Part shown: piece after piece, positions 48,833 to 60,589 of the stretch
Layout of the letters: each line of letters begins with the position of its first letter
How positions within the stretch are numbered: the stretch's first letter is position 1
DNA from: Paulownia fortunei
Lineage: Eukaryota > Streptophyta > Magnoliopsida > Lamiales > Paulowniaceae
Reading direction: 5' to 3'
Assembly: GCA_019321725.1 (NCBI GenBank)
Contig: CM033110.1
Location: 15,493,278 to 15,557,277 of the forward strand
Length of the DNA: 64,000 nt
Notes under the pieces: model-generated
Databases searched by the model: none
Seen by the model: the letters and a program-made list of their open reading frames with translations, nothing else
Told to the model about the DNA's origin: nothing
Translations under genes and position numbers: made by a program

Positions 48833-49870
48833 TACCTAGATCCGACCACGGGTCAGGTTCAAATTGGATTTGAATCGTGACCGGTCCATAGTTAATGGGT
48901 CAGAACCTGTAACCGACCGTTGAAGTCATGGACTAGTTACGGGTTATACTTTTGCAACCCGTGGACCCAGCGGTTCCACAGGGTAGAACCGTCGGACCCA
49001 ACCCATTTTTATTTTATTTATTTATTTTTTATTTTTAACCAAAATAATAATATGAAAATATTTCATATAAGTTTTGAACATGTGACCTCCAGGTTATTAA
49101 CAAGCACTCTAACCAACTAAACTAATAAGCCATATATTTATAATTTTGAATAAATACATAAATAAATCTTATGATTTATTTTTTTCATTTTTTCCCCTCA
49201 AATTGTTTGTCTTGTTTCTGAAAATCAATATAATTAGTTATGTGCCCCCTTTAAATTTAATTAATTAATTTTAGATATATCAAGTTACAAATCAAATTCT
49301 ATATTTAAGAATTCTATATTTTATTTTAATAATAAGTAAAGTTTTGAAAATTATCTAATAATGTTACTTTACAATTATCTTAACAATAACTAAATTTGTA
49401 ACTTTTTAAAAATATTTAATGATGTTATTTTATAATTATCTAGTATTTATTCCCTAATGTTACATCGATTTTACATGATAACATTAACTTCGAAAATCAA
49501 AATTTAGTAAATTATGCTTTATTAATGCAGTGTAAATGAGAAAAATAATTTTTAAAAATTTCAAAAATTAATTTAGTTAGTGTTGGTTTTTACCTTAAAC
49601 TTATATTTTAGCTTCTTTTTTTCAAATTTAAGTTAATTTTTTTTATTAAATTCAAAAATTAATAATAATTTTTAAAAATTTAAGTTCATAAAATTTTAAA
49701 AAATAATAATAAAAATATAAGAGTCGGAACCGTAACCGAAACCGACGATTAATTAGAATTGAAACCGTAATCAGAATCGATCCGGCGGTTCTGGAATTCG
49801 AACCGAACCGGCCTTAACAGTTAAAATTAAGGATCGAGATTTTTTTGAACCGTGGAACCGACGATTATTG
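48833..49870. mobile_element. Putative non-autonomous element with ACCG-rich ends
   Basis: The left 150 bp and right 150 bp are rich in GGTTC/GAACC and CCG motifs (for example GTAACCGACCG, GCGGTTCCAC; GGAACCGTAACCGAAACCG, GAACCGAACCGGCC), while the middle is very AT-rich. Such ends are common in plant hAT-like non-autonomous elements. The exact termini and duplication were not resolved. Confidence 0.45.
49066..49132 (-). pseudogene. tRNA-Ile(AAT)-like relic
   Basis: On the minus strand, GGCTTATTAGTTTAGTTGGT, then TAGAGTGCTTGTTAATAACC and TGGAGGTCACATGTTCAAAA follow the order of plant tRNA-Ile(AAU): acceptor/D arm, AAT in the anticodon loop, variable region and T arm. The A-box and B-box regions are recognisable but mutated, the acceptor stem does not close, and it lies inside a repeat. 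It is a relic, not a functional tRNA. Confidence 0.65.
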
Positions 49871-50515
49871 AAGTGTAGTCAAGTCTAAATGTACCAAATA
49901 ATGAGTTTTTGAAAGTGAAAAATCAAGAATGCTCAACTAATGGAGGGCACTCTCACTCCTAAATTAGTTTAAGGATGGATGACTCTACAAGAGAAATTGG
50001 CTTCTCTGATAGGTCAAAATATATATGTTGGAGGCGAATGAAACCAAAATTCAAAAGTAAAAATTTGGTTTACACAAAATAGAAGAAAGGTATTTCTTGA
50101 AAGGCAAAACATGACGTTCATAATTTGCCCATAAAATTGATAAATCATACAGTAACATAACACAGAATTTATATAGATACATATATAGACACACACACAC
50201 ACACAACCTAGAGTGGAGTATTTGTAGAGAAGACTTTTTGATAGATTTCATATTTAAGTGAAGCCTAAATTTAGTCTCACTTATTATGCATACTATATAT
50301 ATCTTACCAAAAAAATAGAAAAAAATACCTAGTTTTCTGAATTAAACTTTTTAAATTCTTAAATGATCTTACTCTTCATTATATATACAAATTAATATAT
50401 ATTAGTTTTAAATTTTATTATAGTTACTCTATTCTCAGTTAAATAAATTTTAAAACTATAATTTAATTAAAAATACATGTTGAGTGGCCAAAATAATTGA
50501 TGGTATTTTATATTA

Positions 50516-50757
50516 CCTCAATCCCAAATTAGTAGCTTCCGTCTCACAGTCAATTTGACTATTTTTTTTAATGTAACTATACAATAATCTACTCGGTGTT
50601 TCTTTAAGAACCAATTTAATATTACATACAAATATTGGTCTTTAAAAGTTTAGTAAGATAAAATTATAAAAAAAATAATATAACAAATTAGTTGAAAGAT
50701 TAAAGAATTTCACTCCGTACTGTAATAAGTTGAATAATTATTTTGGGACAAACACAG
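50516..50757. mobile_element. Mariner/Stowaway-type MITE, 242 bp
   Basis: Left end CCTCAATCCCAAATTAGTAG follows TA; the right end read inward is CTGTGTTTGTCCCAAAATAA and is followed by TA. Ends share the TCCCAAA.TA core of this class. No ORF inside. Confidence 0.7.
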
Positions 50758-50759
50758 TA

Positions 50760-52124
50760 TTATTAAGTATTTATTTATAAGGAGTACAGTAAAGTTCAAA
50801 ATTCCATCCTCGTTTAGCCCTAGTTATGCTACATACTTATCCCTAAAAAGTACTTTCACTTATTTGTAAATAATAAAAGGTGGTAATTAAAAAATATTTT
50901 CAGTAACATGTAAATTCTTAAATGAAACGAATGCAATACACTCAATTTATTTAAAATTATTGAAGTCGTATAATCCAAAAGCCATCAATAAATCGGGTGG
51001 AAAGGCGGATATATAAAAAATATAGTATAAACATTTCAACTTTATCATGAGTAGAAAAAAATCATGCAGACATGGACACGAAACCCTTCTCCTTTTTCTG
51101 ATGATTTCACATTCACCAACTGGAACAATTTCTCAACCCCAGAATTTTTCTCCTGCTCTAAAAAGCCAAAAAATAGTACTATTACAAGTAAAAAAAATAA
51201 AAAAGAATAAAAGGGGTGCCAAGATTTGAAGCAATATTTTTTTCCAGGTTGTATATGTGCCTTGGCTTTTACTCTTGGTGGAGATGAATGATGAGGTAAT
51301 GGATGATGAGACAGCTGCCTTTCCACTCATGAGATGAGAGAGGTCATGACCTCATCACTTCACATTTCAGAAATACAGTTTCTTTGATCAGCTCCCAACT
51401 TATATCCCTCCATGTTTTGCTTTTTGTGTCTTTTCTGGTCATTGCCTAAACTTCCACCCTTTTTCTTTCTCTTTTTTACCTTTTCTCTTATTCATAGTTG
51501 CAGACTAAGCTTGGAATACTTGATCACTTAAATTAAAGAAAAAAAAGCACACACACACATGTGTGTGTGTGTGTGAATTTTACTTACTAGTATCTTTTTG
51601 GCTTAACCCTAGCCTGCTTCAAAGGTTTTCTCCATGTGAATCAAACTTGTTAGGTTGTGATGCCTTAAATTCTATCCAATATATTTTTTAGCCTATCTGT
51701 ATTTGCCTCCATTTCGAACTAGTGAACGTTGTATGATACGACTTTTGGTCACGGACTATCTATGAGTATATATAGATAAGTACTCCCACCGTTTTCAGAT
51801 TAGGGTTTTAGGAACATCTACTTCTTGATTTTTTTTTTTTTTATAGTGAATATCGATTTATATGTTATACATGTCACATTCCCTTTATAATAGAAATGTG
51901 ATGTCTGCATTCATGTGTGCTTTCTATCTCTTGAATTTTCTTAATATGTTTACAGTACAGTACAAATTTAATCGTAACTTAAATTAATATTAGTATGTAA
52001 AATTGATTTTGTCTGAAATGAACAAAGTAAACTAACCAAAACTAGTGTCCTAGTCAATATAGCATGTCATAATTCTAGAGCTCCTATTATTTGTGCATTT
52101 AAGGAAGGCTGATGCAGTTTAACC

Positions 52125-52127
<3 letters not shown>
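50760..52127. other. Spacer upstream of the bHLH gene
   Basis: No coding content recognised. Contains short CA/GT repeats at 51550-51576 and a TC-rich stretch near 51450-51490. Some could be distal promoter of the bHLH gene, but nothing specific is visible. Confidence 0.4.

Positions 52128-52202
<75 letters not shown>
52128..52202. repeat. (CA)26 followed by (TA)11 microsatellite
   Basis: Perfect CA run 52128-52180 and AT run 52181-52202. Confidence 0.97.
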
Positions 52203-52486
52203 TCGAACACTCACACATATGAATAATAGCTATTCAAAATGTGAGATCAGCTCGTGCTTTATTTTAAAGATTTGTTGGCTTCAACTAGCCGGTGCCGTGC
52301 TAATAACCATATGTTCGTAGAATCATTGAAACGGGACTTGATTAACTATCAATGATGTTAATTTGATGTATCCATGTTAAGTTAGGCCTTTTTTAATAAG
52401 GGGTCATTTGTTTTTCTATTCGAACACATTAAATAATTTGAATCCTCCTAAAATTTATGTCAATGTATATGTAACAAAAACATAAT

Positions 52487-52517
<31 letters not shown>

Positions 52518-53600
52518 CATTATATTTTCTAATAAAAGATGAATATTGTTAGGAGTGCCAATATTCCGGAGGCTTTCAAGGCACACCAATCTGTACAATT
52601 TCGGATGTCGTCTGCCTCTGTCTTCGTAGGCATGTGTGTGCCCGCACGTATGCTTATATATGGTCTTCTCAATACTACACTAAGTAGAGTATACCGCGTG
52701 TAACATCCATTATTCATCCACATATAAAAATATACACACCCATGTGAGAGTGTGCGGATAAATGATGGACCTTCATCTAATGCACACTCTATCGGGTGAA
52801 GCATGAATTTAACCGTCTATACATAAGGGAAGAGAGGAGGGGTTCACATATAATTAGAACTAAGCAATTAATTAATTAATTAGTTATCTTTATTGCAGAG
52901 ATAAATGGCTAGTATTTAGCTGATAAAGAAGTGACATATGATAGTGAGCTCTTAATTGGGACAACCTTTCAGAACTCAGCAAGTGCAGTTGATTGTGAGG
53001 TCATTATCACCAAAAAAAAAAAATAGTAATAGTGATAATATCAAAATTTTCATTATTTAGGTGCATTAAGAGACAATAATTTTTCTTTGTCTATAATGAT
53101 GTTCGTTACAATTTAATAATAATAGAAAATATGTTTAAATAGTTAAATATTGATAATTAATGATACATATATAGTAACAATTCATATATAATCACTGAAT
53201 GATCATTGCAATAATTTTCAATTAACTGTCATTATATATATGTATAACTAATTATTAATAAGTGACAACTTGTATATAATTATTGTCACTATTAAACTTT
53301 TAAAAATCATTATTGTCATACAAATTTTTTTTATCATTTAATATAAATAGTTAATACAACTTTAAAGATTATTATTTGGCATATTATCACTAATATATAT
53401 ATATATATATATATATATTGTTTTTTAGTAGATGTGGAACCGTACTTGTGATGGTAAGTGTGTTTGAAAAAACAAACCCTAGAAAAAAGGTTCTAACAAT
53501 CTGTGATGAGGTGCTGGATAAAGAAAATCCAGAGCCCATTAGTTCATCATTTCATACTATACCAAAAAGGGTGGTCCCATTCAACATTAACAATTCCCCT
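52203..53600. other. Upstream region of the bHLH gene
   Basis: AT-rich with TA microsatellites (52490-52517, 53391-53419). The stretch 52560-52800 is GC-richer and has a chance open frame on the minus strand without known domains. No other gene seen. Confidence 0.4.
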
Positions 53601-53618
53601 ACTCTGTTTCCTTCTCTT

Positions 53619-53624
53619 TATATA
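53619..53624 (+). promoter_or_regulatory. TATA box of the bHLH gene
   Basis: TATATA in TTTATATACTG context, about 235 bp before the main ATG. A CT-rich stretch (53663-53679), typical of plant leaders, follows. Transcription would start near 53645-53660. Confidence 0.55.
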
Positions 53625-53689
53625 CTGCTTTTGTAATTCCATGTCCACTAATATATCCCAAATCTCTCTCTCTCTCTAGCTTTATTTAA

Positions 53690-53845
53690 ATGCTTCAATC
53701 CCTTAAAAGCTGCAGAGAACCTAATCAAAGATTGCTTCTCAATTCTCCACTGAAAGCATCACTCCATGGAAATTCAGAAGCTCGAGGGCTGATATTTTTT
53801 CCTATCTTTTTGTACAAAACGATTACAGTTTCATCCTCACACTAG
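53690..53845 (+). CDS. Upstream ORF (51 codons) in the bHLH leader
   Basis: ATG at 53690 opens a frame ([20 protein letters not shown]...) that stops at TAG 53843-53845, eight bases before the main ATG at 53854. If transcription starts near 53650, ribosomes meet this ATG first. Its peptide has no known relative that I recall. It may dampen translation of the transcription factor, which is inference. Confidence 0.35.
   Translation: MLQSLKSCREPNQRLLLNSPLKASLHGNSEARGLIFFPIFLYKTITVSSSH
53766..53792 (+). CDS. Second, 8-codon upstream ORF overlapping the first
   Basis: ATG in TCCATGGAAA context encodes MEIQKLEG and stop. It lies inside the longer upstream ORF in another frame, and its start context is better than that of the first. 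Confidence 0.35.
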   Translation: MEIQKLEG

Positions 53846-53853
53846 TTAGTCTC

Positions 53854-54576
53854 ATGGATATCAGCCATCAGAAGTTCACAAACACCACTTGGGAGCCATA
53901 CAACATGGCAATGGAAGACCATGTACTTCATGATCAAGCTCCTTTTGATCACACACAATGGCCTTATTATCTTCCAATTCAAAGCCACAACGAACCCTCA
54001 AATTCATCGTCAAGCCAGCTGCTGGCATCTCCGAATTTACTAGGCGTCGACCAAACGGGAAGTTTCAAAGGAGAAGGAGATGAAGAAGACGAGACCGAAG
54101 AAGAGTTGGGAGCCATGAAAGAGATGATGTTCAAGATTGCTGCAATGCAACCTGTGGACATTGATCCAGCCACAATCCGCAAGCCCAGAAGGCGGAACGT
54201 GAGGATCAGCGACGACCCACAAAGCGTCGCAGCCCGCCACCGCCGTGAGAGGATAAGTGAGAAAATCCGAATCCTGCAAAGACTTGTCCCTGGAGGCACT
54301 AAAATGGACACTGCTTCCATGCTGGATGAGGCCATTCGCTATGTTAAGTTCTTGAAAAGGCAAATCCGCATCCTCCAAGCCAACCACCACCAGCCACCGT
54401 GCATAGGAATTCCCACCGCCACCGCTGCCACCGCTGCAGCCGAAGATTGGGTGGTGGTAACAACCAAGACCACCGCCTCCGCCGCTGCAGGGACATCGTA
54501 CTTGTTTGGAGGGAACAATAATGATGGGGCAGGTGATGATCCCATGTGTTTTAACCATAAATTTCTTGGTGATTAG
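53854..54576 (+). CDS. HEC1: HECATE-type bHLH transcription factor (240 aa)
   Basis: Single-exon nuclear transcription factor of bHLH group VIIIb. In Arabidopsis, HEC1/2/3 promote stigma and transmitting-tract development, act with SPATULA, and adjust stem-cell proliferation by auxin/cytokinin control. Seen here: an acidic stretch [20 protein letters not shown] (75-94), the group-specific [21 protein letters not shown] (96-116), and bHLH at about 119-176 ([52 protein letters not shown]). In the basic region the usual Glu for E-box contact is Ala, as in the whole group. The Ala/Thr-rich tail (188-213) is low complexity. Length equals HEC1 (about 240). The start at 53854 gives the expected N-terminus. 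HEC1 against HEC2 cannot be decided from one sequence. The frame is intact. Confidence 0.93.
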   Translation: MDISHQKFTNTTWEPYNMAMEDHVLHDQAPFDHTQWPYYLPIQSHNEPSNSSSSQLLASPNLLGVDQTGSFKGEGDEEDETEEELGAMKEMMFKIAAMQPVDIDPATIRKPRRRNVRISDDPQSVAARHRRERISEKIRILQRLVPGGTKMDTASMLDEAIRYVKFLKRQIRILQANHHQPPCIGIPTATAATAAAEDWVVVTTKTTASAAAGTSYLFGGNNNDGAGDDPMCFNHKFLGD

Positions 54577-54820
54577 TTTAATATAACTCCAGGGTAATTA
54601 TGATACAAATTGAACTGCAGCATTTCTACATGTATAAATATTAATGGTGATGGTATATTGAACGCAATTTGTATAAGGGTTTGTATTAAAAGAATCCATG
54701 TGATGATAAGGAAAAAGGTTTGTTAGGATTTGGTTGACTAAGGAGGCATCGGAATAATCACAAAACGGTTAGCTATCCTGAGTTATTTATTGTATATACG
54801 TACAATATTTACAATAAAGC
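54577..54820 (+). other. 3' UTR region of the bHLH gene
   Basis: AT-rich sequence after the stop. AATAAA-like signals occur at about 54810 (ACAATAAAGC); the true cleavage site is not visible. Confidence 0.4.
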
Positions 54821-54821
54821 C

Positions 54822-54870
54822 TTTGGCCCTCTGAAAGTTCCTTTGGCCCTCTGAAAGTTTCTTTGGCCTA
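54822..54870. repeat. 22-bp tandem repeat CTTTGGCCCTCTGAAAGTT
   Basis: Two near-perfect copies with a third partial copy (CTTTGGCC) downstream. Confidence 0.9.
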
Positions 54871-54923
54871 ATTCCCTCCCTGGAATAAAACAGTGATGTA
54901 AGAAACCATTGATTATCATGACT

Positions 54924-54926
<3 letters not shown>

Positions 54927-54999
<73 letters not shown>

Positions 55000-55000
55000 G
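54927..55000. repeat. (CT)19 followed by an interrupted (CA)n microsatellite
   Basis: CT run 54927-54964 and CA-rich run 54965-55000. With 52128-52202 it brackets the bHLH gene. Confidence 0.97.
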
Positions 55001-55009
55001 CACGTACAC

Positions 55010-56420
55010 CTATGAGTGTGTGTGTGCAGGCTTATGGAAGATTGTGTAGTAACTAAAGAGCATATATTTATGGATATGTGCACATGTTATGAGTTTTGTC
55101 TCCCTAACTATTATGTGGCTTCATGATGAGGAGAAAATGGTTATCAGAATTCATGGTATGTGATGGTCCACAAGCCCAAGAATGATTGTGTTTTTGGCAG
55201 TAGTAGATGCCACCTTCATTGCAGATATCAGAGATCATCATCGATCAAACCCTACTCTGGCAAAAACTTTAAAGATTCACCTCAGTAACATGAACCACAC
55301 ATTTCTCCCTCCCGCTGCATTTAAACAAGATTAATGCAGCACTTTTTGGATTGTCCAGATCTCTCTGTATTATATGTATAAGTACTTGTACCTATCGCGT
55401 TTTCCTTCATCTAAGAGTGGTGGTAGTGTGGGAGGTCTCGGGTTCGGACTCAATCCTGACCCAAGATGTGGTCATTTAGTAAGAAAAAATCTAAATCTTG
55501 ATAAATATGTATAACTTGAAGAATTAATGTAAGAACTAATGTATTTTATGTTGGGGTTCAAGCCTATGCTAAATTACCATCATGTTTATATTGTGCTTGA
55601 GATTTTTTGTTCTTGAAATTCATCTGAAACTGCTAAATTCGAGGTATTCTATCATGCGCTGAACTGTTTGTAGTTACTGTCCAGAAGCACTTCTTTATAA
55701 TCTGTAATGGTATCCTTAGTAATTGGTTGGTTAAGAGGTCATTTTAGTATGTAAATCACACTTAATCAATAAGTTGTGCTTTCAGTTCAGTAATTAACCT
55801 AAACAGGGTTGGAAAGTTGGGCTACTTAGGCCTGTTACAGTATTAGTCTTTTATCCTTCTACAAATTAATAAATCTAATTCCTTTATGTTATTAGTTAAT
55901 CTAATATATTCTTGGTTTTTATTTTTGAATTTGTACAATTTTAGGATTTTATACATTGTGTGACCAAATCTCATTGGGAAATGGCACGTGAATTGCATGT
56001 GCCTTGGTCCACGGAAAGTTTTCCACTCATTTTCTTAAAATAATTTATTTTGTCTATGATAATTTTATAAATATTACATCTGATGAACATACAATTGAGA
56101 TAAATTTATAATTCAAGTATCTTTTTTTCATAAAATGGGACACTTGACTTTTATCCGTACACAAAATATATTATACATCAAGTGTACTATATATATTATC
56201 ATCTATGATATGCGTACAAGTTGTATTGTTCCCATCCTCGAGAATTTATCAAATCAAAACCCTAAACCTTCCATTCGCTTGAAAAAGTACCAAATTGAAT
56301 CCCAAATTAATCATCTTTGGAGGCCATTTTTTCTAACTCTCATACTAATCTCAATGAATAATATCATTGTAGTCGTGGAAGCATTCAATTTGAAGCTTTA
56401 AGGCAATGAGTGGAGTGATT
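55010..56420. other. Spacer; possible SINE-like B-box at 55420-55465
   Basis: GTGGTGGTAGTGTGGGAGGT, followed by CTCGGGTTCGGACTC, resembles the pol III A/B-box region of plant tRNA-derived SINEs (55419-55453). I found no clear tail or duplication. The rest has no recognised feature. Confidence 0.35.
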
Positions 56421-56424
56421 TCAA

Positions 56425-57770
56425 CCCCAAACCACAGTAAAAGGCTGGAATGGCCTAATACCAAAATGTCTAGGCTTATAGCCATACAATGCTTCAAAAG
56501 GGATCATTTGTATGGCTGTATAGAAGTTTGTATTATACCACCACTCTCCAATGATACCCATCTTTCTTAGTTCTTTGGTTGTTTGTTACTTATCCAGCTT
56601 AGGCAATTTTCAATGCATTAGTTCATCCTCTCAGTATGTCCAGGCAATTTACATACACTAATTTTCAAAATGTTGCGATTTTAGTATTATTTTGCAGGAA
56701 ATTACTGAGTTAGATGAAAAATTGACCGGAGCTTGCTTAGGTGGACTTAAATTTGTGATTTTTATAATTAGAATATAATTAATTCAACAAATAAATTTTT
56801 TAATTTACAAAAGTATAAATTAAACTAGTATAATAATAATGCATGTTAATTACTTATAATAGAATCACATACAATATTTAAACGTTAGTATTTGAATTTA
56901 ATTTGTAAAAAATTGAATTTCAAAATTATAATTTTTATTTAATAAAATATAACTTATAATTGTTATTTATCTATTTTTGTTCAATAAGGATTATCACCAT
57001 TATCTCTTATTTTTCTAATTTGGTTCAAAATATAATATTTTTAACTATGTAATTCATTCTTTATTTATAAAAATTAAAAATGATTTTGTATATACTTTTT
57101 TATTCACTTGAAAGTATTATGTTTAACTAGTCAATAACTTCTTTTTCTTAATTCAAAATTAAATATGTTATGTAATTATTTAATTTAAATAAAGAAAATA
57201 TAATTTTGTTACCATTCTCAATAAATCTTTTTAAAGGTTGGCTACAGTTCCATAGTGTCTCACAGATTTCCTGCAGTACACAGAGTGAGACCAAGGAAAC
57301 CCCCCTTAAGGCCTTGACAGTTAGGAATAGGCCAGTTTTTCATGTTCTCAAACTTTGATGGATCTGTTGAACCCATTCTAATGTGATCACATGACCCAAG
57401 TATTCAATTATGATATGCAAATGAACACTTGGATCTCTTTGCATATAGTTTGATGCCAACTTATCAAGTACAGCCCCAAGTGCTCCCACTGAGTCTGTAT
57501 ACACTTCAAAGAATCTATAAATACTTCATTTATAAGGCTCTGAAAGGTGGCTGGACATTAGTAAGGCCAAAACGCATCAGTTTGAACTCGTAATGCCTAG
57601 CACTCACAAAAGGTTGTTTTTGCACAATGTCATCGATTTGAATTCTAGTCTGGTTATATCCAGCTCTCGAATCTGTTGTTTTTGCACGATGTCATCTTTA
57701 TGAATTCTGATATGGTGATATCCAGATATAGATCTCTTGATCCCAAGTGGTATGAAGAGATTTAAAGAGG
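56425..57770 (-). pseudogene. Decayed Ty3/gypsy pol relic (RT and integrase), minus strand
   Basis: Reading the minus strand from 57770 down: an RT fragment with GYHHIRIHKDDIVQ and, repeated directly, GYNQTRIQIDDIVQ, then HYEFKLMRFGLTN (near 57560), EYLGHVI (near 57390) and KALRG (near 57310). After an AT-rich stretch (56660-57235) comes an integrase part with GGIIQTSIQ and FEALYGYKPRHFGI (about 56530-56440). The residues and order match Ty3/gypsy chromovirus-type elements. Many stops and missing parts show a very old copy. The AT-rich stretch may be a later insertion or an extremely decayed RNase H region. Confidence 0.75.
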
Positions 57771-57839
57771 GGCTAAATAAACATTTCAAATGTTTTCTAA
57801 GTGTGCAACTTACATACAAGTCACAAAAATTTCAGTCGC

Positions 57840-58185
57840 ATGTTCTCTTGAAAATTTTATTACTCCACTAATGACTTAAACATTCAATCAACCGGAAACT
57901 TAAAAACGTGTTAGGTACTTTAGAAGATTTAAGTGGTGGAAATGTGTTTTAACACACAGAAAGTTTTTAGGCTTCTATTTTTAATTAAAAACATTTGAGT
58001 GAAAATGTTACGCAGTTGAGTGCAATGATGTCAGGTATTACTTGTATAAATTTTCATGATAAATAGGCTAGATTGGATTAACCTCTTAAACTATTAATTG
58101 ATATTTACCTAATATTAGGATCCTTGTAAAAGCTACTTTATAGGGCAGTATACTTAAAGACTTACTTGAAAAAAGAAAAGCAAAT
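57840..58185. other. Spacer
   Basis: No feature recognised. Confidence 0.45.
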
Positions 58186-58196
58186 AAGAAAGCGAA

Positions 58197-60335
58197 GTCC
58201 AAGACCATAGCACAGGACCTAGCGAGGGCTAAGGGTTTCAGTTGAGTGAGGAATAAAGCAGTCAAGTGAGGATTTAAGTCACTGAAAGATTAGTGAAGTC
58301 AACTAAGTATTTGAGCAGAATAACGAACTAACAAAATTCCACAAAGCAATAAAGTCCAAGACCAAAGCAGTAGACTTAGCTGGGTTAAAGGTCTCAGCAG
58401 AGTGAGGGCAGTGCTACCTTCATGGAATCAAGTTACAACTATCACCTTATAGTAATTAGCTGCTACAGTATAAAGGAATGGATATATACAAAGCGAAAAT
58501 GTGGCAGATAATGCTGGAAAAGGACAAAACAGTGTTCTATTGCAAACTGTTCAGTAATCCAACTATACCAGTGGAAAACTAGGAAAGTAGGTGCAACAGG
58601 TAGGGAAAAAAAAGTTTGAGAAGGAGCTAAAGATGGAGAAAAACAGACACAGACACCATTCTACATGAATTTTACATACGAGAGATACAAACTTTACATG
58701 AGAAAATCAAGTGGAAAAACTCCTAAAGCAGTCTGATAAATCAATAAGTTGTTTCACTTGTAGAACAACTTGTTGAGTTATGTTATTTATCATTTTCAAA
58801 GTTTCAAGAGTACCAAATGGGGTGAAATGAGTCTTGTGTGGAGTAGTTTGTGAATGGGACCTGTGTGCAATGATTCATTAGTTAGACCTATGTGGAAATA
58901 TTGATATTATAGGATCAGCGGAGCTCTGAAGAAGACTAAGAGGGTAGAGCTAACGTTGTAAAGTCTTAAATTGTTATAGTGGATGGCTCCATGAAGTTTG
59001 CAGAAGAATGGACATAGAAGGGTTATCCATCTTTGAACTACTACAAAAATTATTATGTTCATTTTGCATTGTAGTATTTAAATTTCTACAATTTTTATAT
59101 TTGTTTATTGCGTACACTCAACTACACAACACAACATGAATACAAAAGTCTGAAAGATTTCTAAGTATTTTTAACTTTTATTTAGCTACACAACTCAACA
59201 GCTCATTGACTAATCTTTTGAGTTCCCAGTAGACCAAAGCAACTAAATGACTTTTAGAGTTACCGTCTTAATTAAATCAGGCGACTGAGCTTCGTTAAGC
59301 TAAGTACAAGTTCAACCTTTGTATCATCTTTGAAAGGGTTTAAAATTTTAAAAGATCTATTCAACCCTCTTCTCTCTAAACTTTTTTATACTATTTGGGA
59401 CCAATATTGAGTAATAAAATATTGTACTATTAGACCATTTCATACCACTTGAGACCAACAAATAAGTAAATTTTATAAAATGAACTTTTAGCAATCGATT
59501 TTAAGCAAATTATTGAGTAGCTTAGTTTTTTTCCTCAACCCTATTCATTAGAGATTATAGAGTTTACACAAAAGTCATTCCTAGCTAGTTCAGCTTAGTT
59601 ACACAAACTTGGAAACAGTTTCTTCTCAATCTTACAACACAAAGCACAATTAATATTGGTGTGTGAGTCGTCCTATATAAGTCATACTCTAAGTGCTAGT
59701 TTACACAAGACCTAACTCTCATTCATCTTCTTACAATACAAAGAGTGTATGTTTATCGCTCAACTAGCAACTAAACTCAAACCTTCTTAGCTAAATGGAG
59801 TGATTTTTAATGTAAAGCTTGAAAGCTTTTTTAGATATTTCCGGTGTTAGGCACTTGTTCTTGTGTCTTACATGTGTTACTTATATATTTCTTCTCCTTC
59901 TACTATCTTTTTATAAGTCTTTGAAAATTATATCTATTGTACCTATTCTTTTGTCTGTTTGCACAATTGTCCCACTCGAAAGTCAGGTTATGCAGAAGTT
60001 ACAGTTCATTGTTCTTTTCGTACTGATGTCCTCTTCTACAAGTATTCATTTTTCTTAGATTGTAGCTCATTGGTTAGTACGAGGTGGCAACTATCACGCC
60101 TGCTCCTTGTAAACTGCATAAGTCCTCACTATGTTGAAGACCTTAGCCTCGCTAAGTCCCTACTCTAGTCTTGGACTATACTGTATCATTAGGATGGTCT
60201 TCACTACTTTATTAAGCTCAATTTTCTACTTGAATGATTTGATCACTTCGTAAATTTTGCTTTTAACAAGTTGCACAAATCCTCACTTTGTTGAAGATCT
60301 TAGTCTTGCTAAGTCTTCTGTTCTGGCCTTGGACT
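58197..60335. repeat. Inverted pair of LTR-like segments with matching internal duplication
   Basis: A phrase GTCCAAGACC...GACTTAGC.AGG.TAAGG.. ...AGTGAGG occurs on the plus strand at 58197 and 58354 (157 bp apart). It recurs on the minus strand ending at 60177 and 60335 (158 bp apart). Both arms therefore carry the same duplicated unit in opposite orientation. Near 59367 a CTATTCAACCCTCTTCTCTC phrase, and near 60547 CTAACAATTCCCTCCCTCTT followed by TGTTGATGACA, resemble the ends of SIRE/Maximus-type copia LTRs on plus and minus strands. I infer two LTRs, or LTR fragments, of one family in inverted orientation. Exact ends are not resolved. Confidence 0.5.
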
Positions 60336-60589
60336 CTACTATCTTGTCCTTAATGCCTTCTTCACTTGATTGATCTAGTCAACTTGTTATGCTCCAACGA
60401 CTTCTTTACTCTATCTTACTTGGTTGATCTTTGTTGCTCTGAAAATAACTCTTACAACTATTTTTCTATGTAATAATAAGTACATGAGTTTTAGGTATAT
60501 CCTAATATACTATAATTATAATCAAAATATATACAATAATTTTTCTAACAATTCCCTCCCTCTTTGTTGATGACAAAATTCATGAAAAC

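Noticed and set aside
52529..52804. Minus-strand open frame of 91 codons upstream of the bHLH gene
   Set aside because: No recognisable domain and it overlaps GC-richer repeat-like DNA; probably chance.
53979..54558. Three minus-strand open frames opposite the bHLH gene
   Set aside because: Shadows of the GC-rich HECATE-like coding sequence on the other strand.
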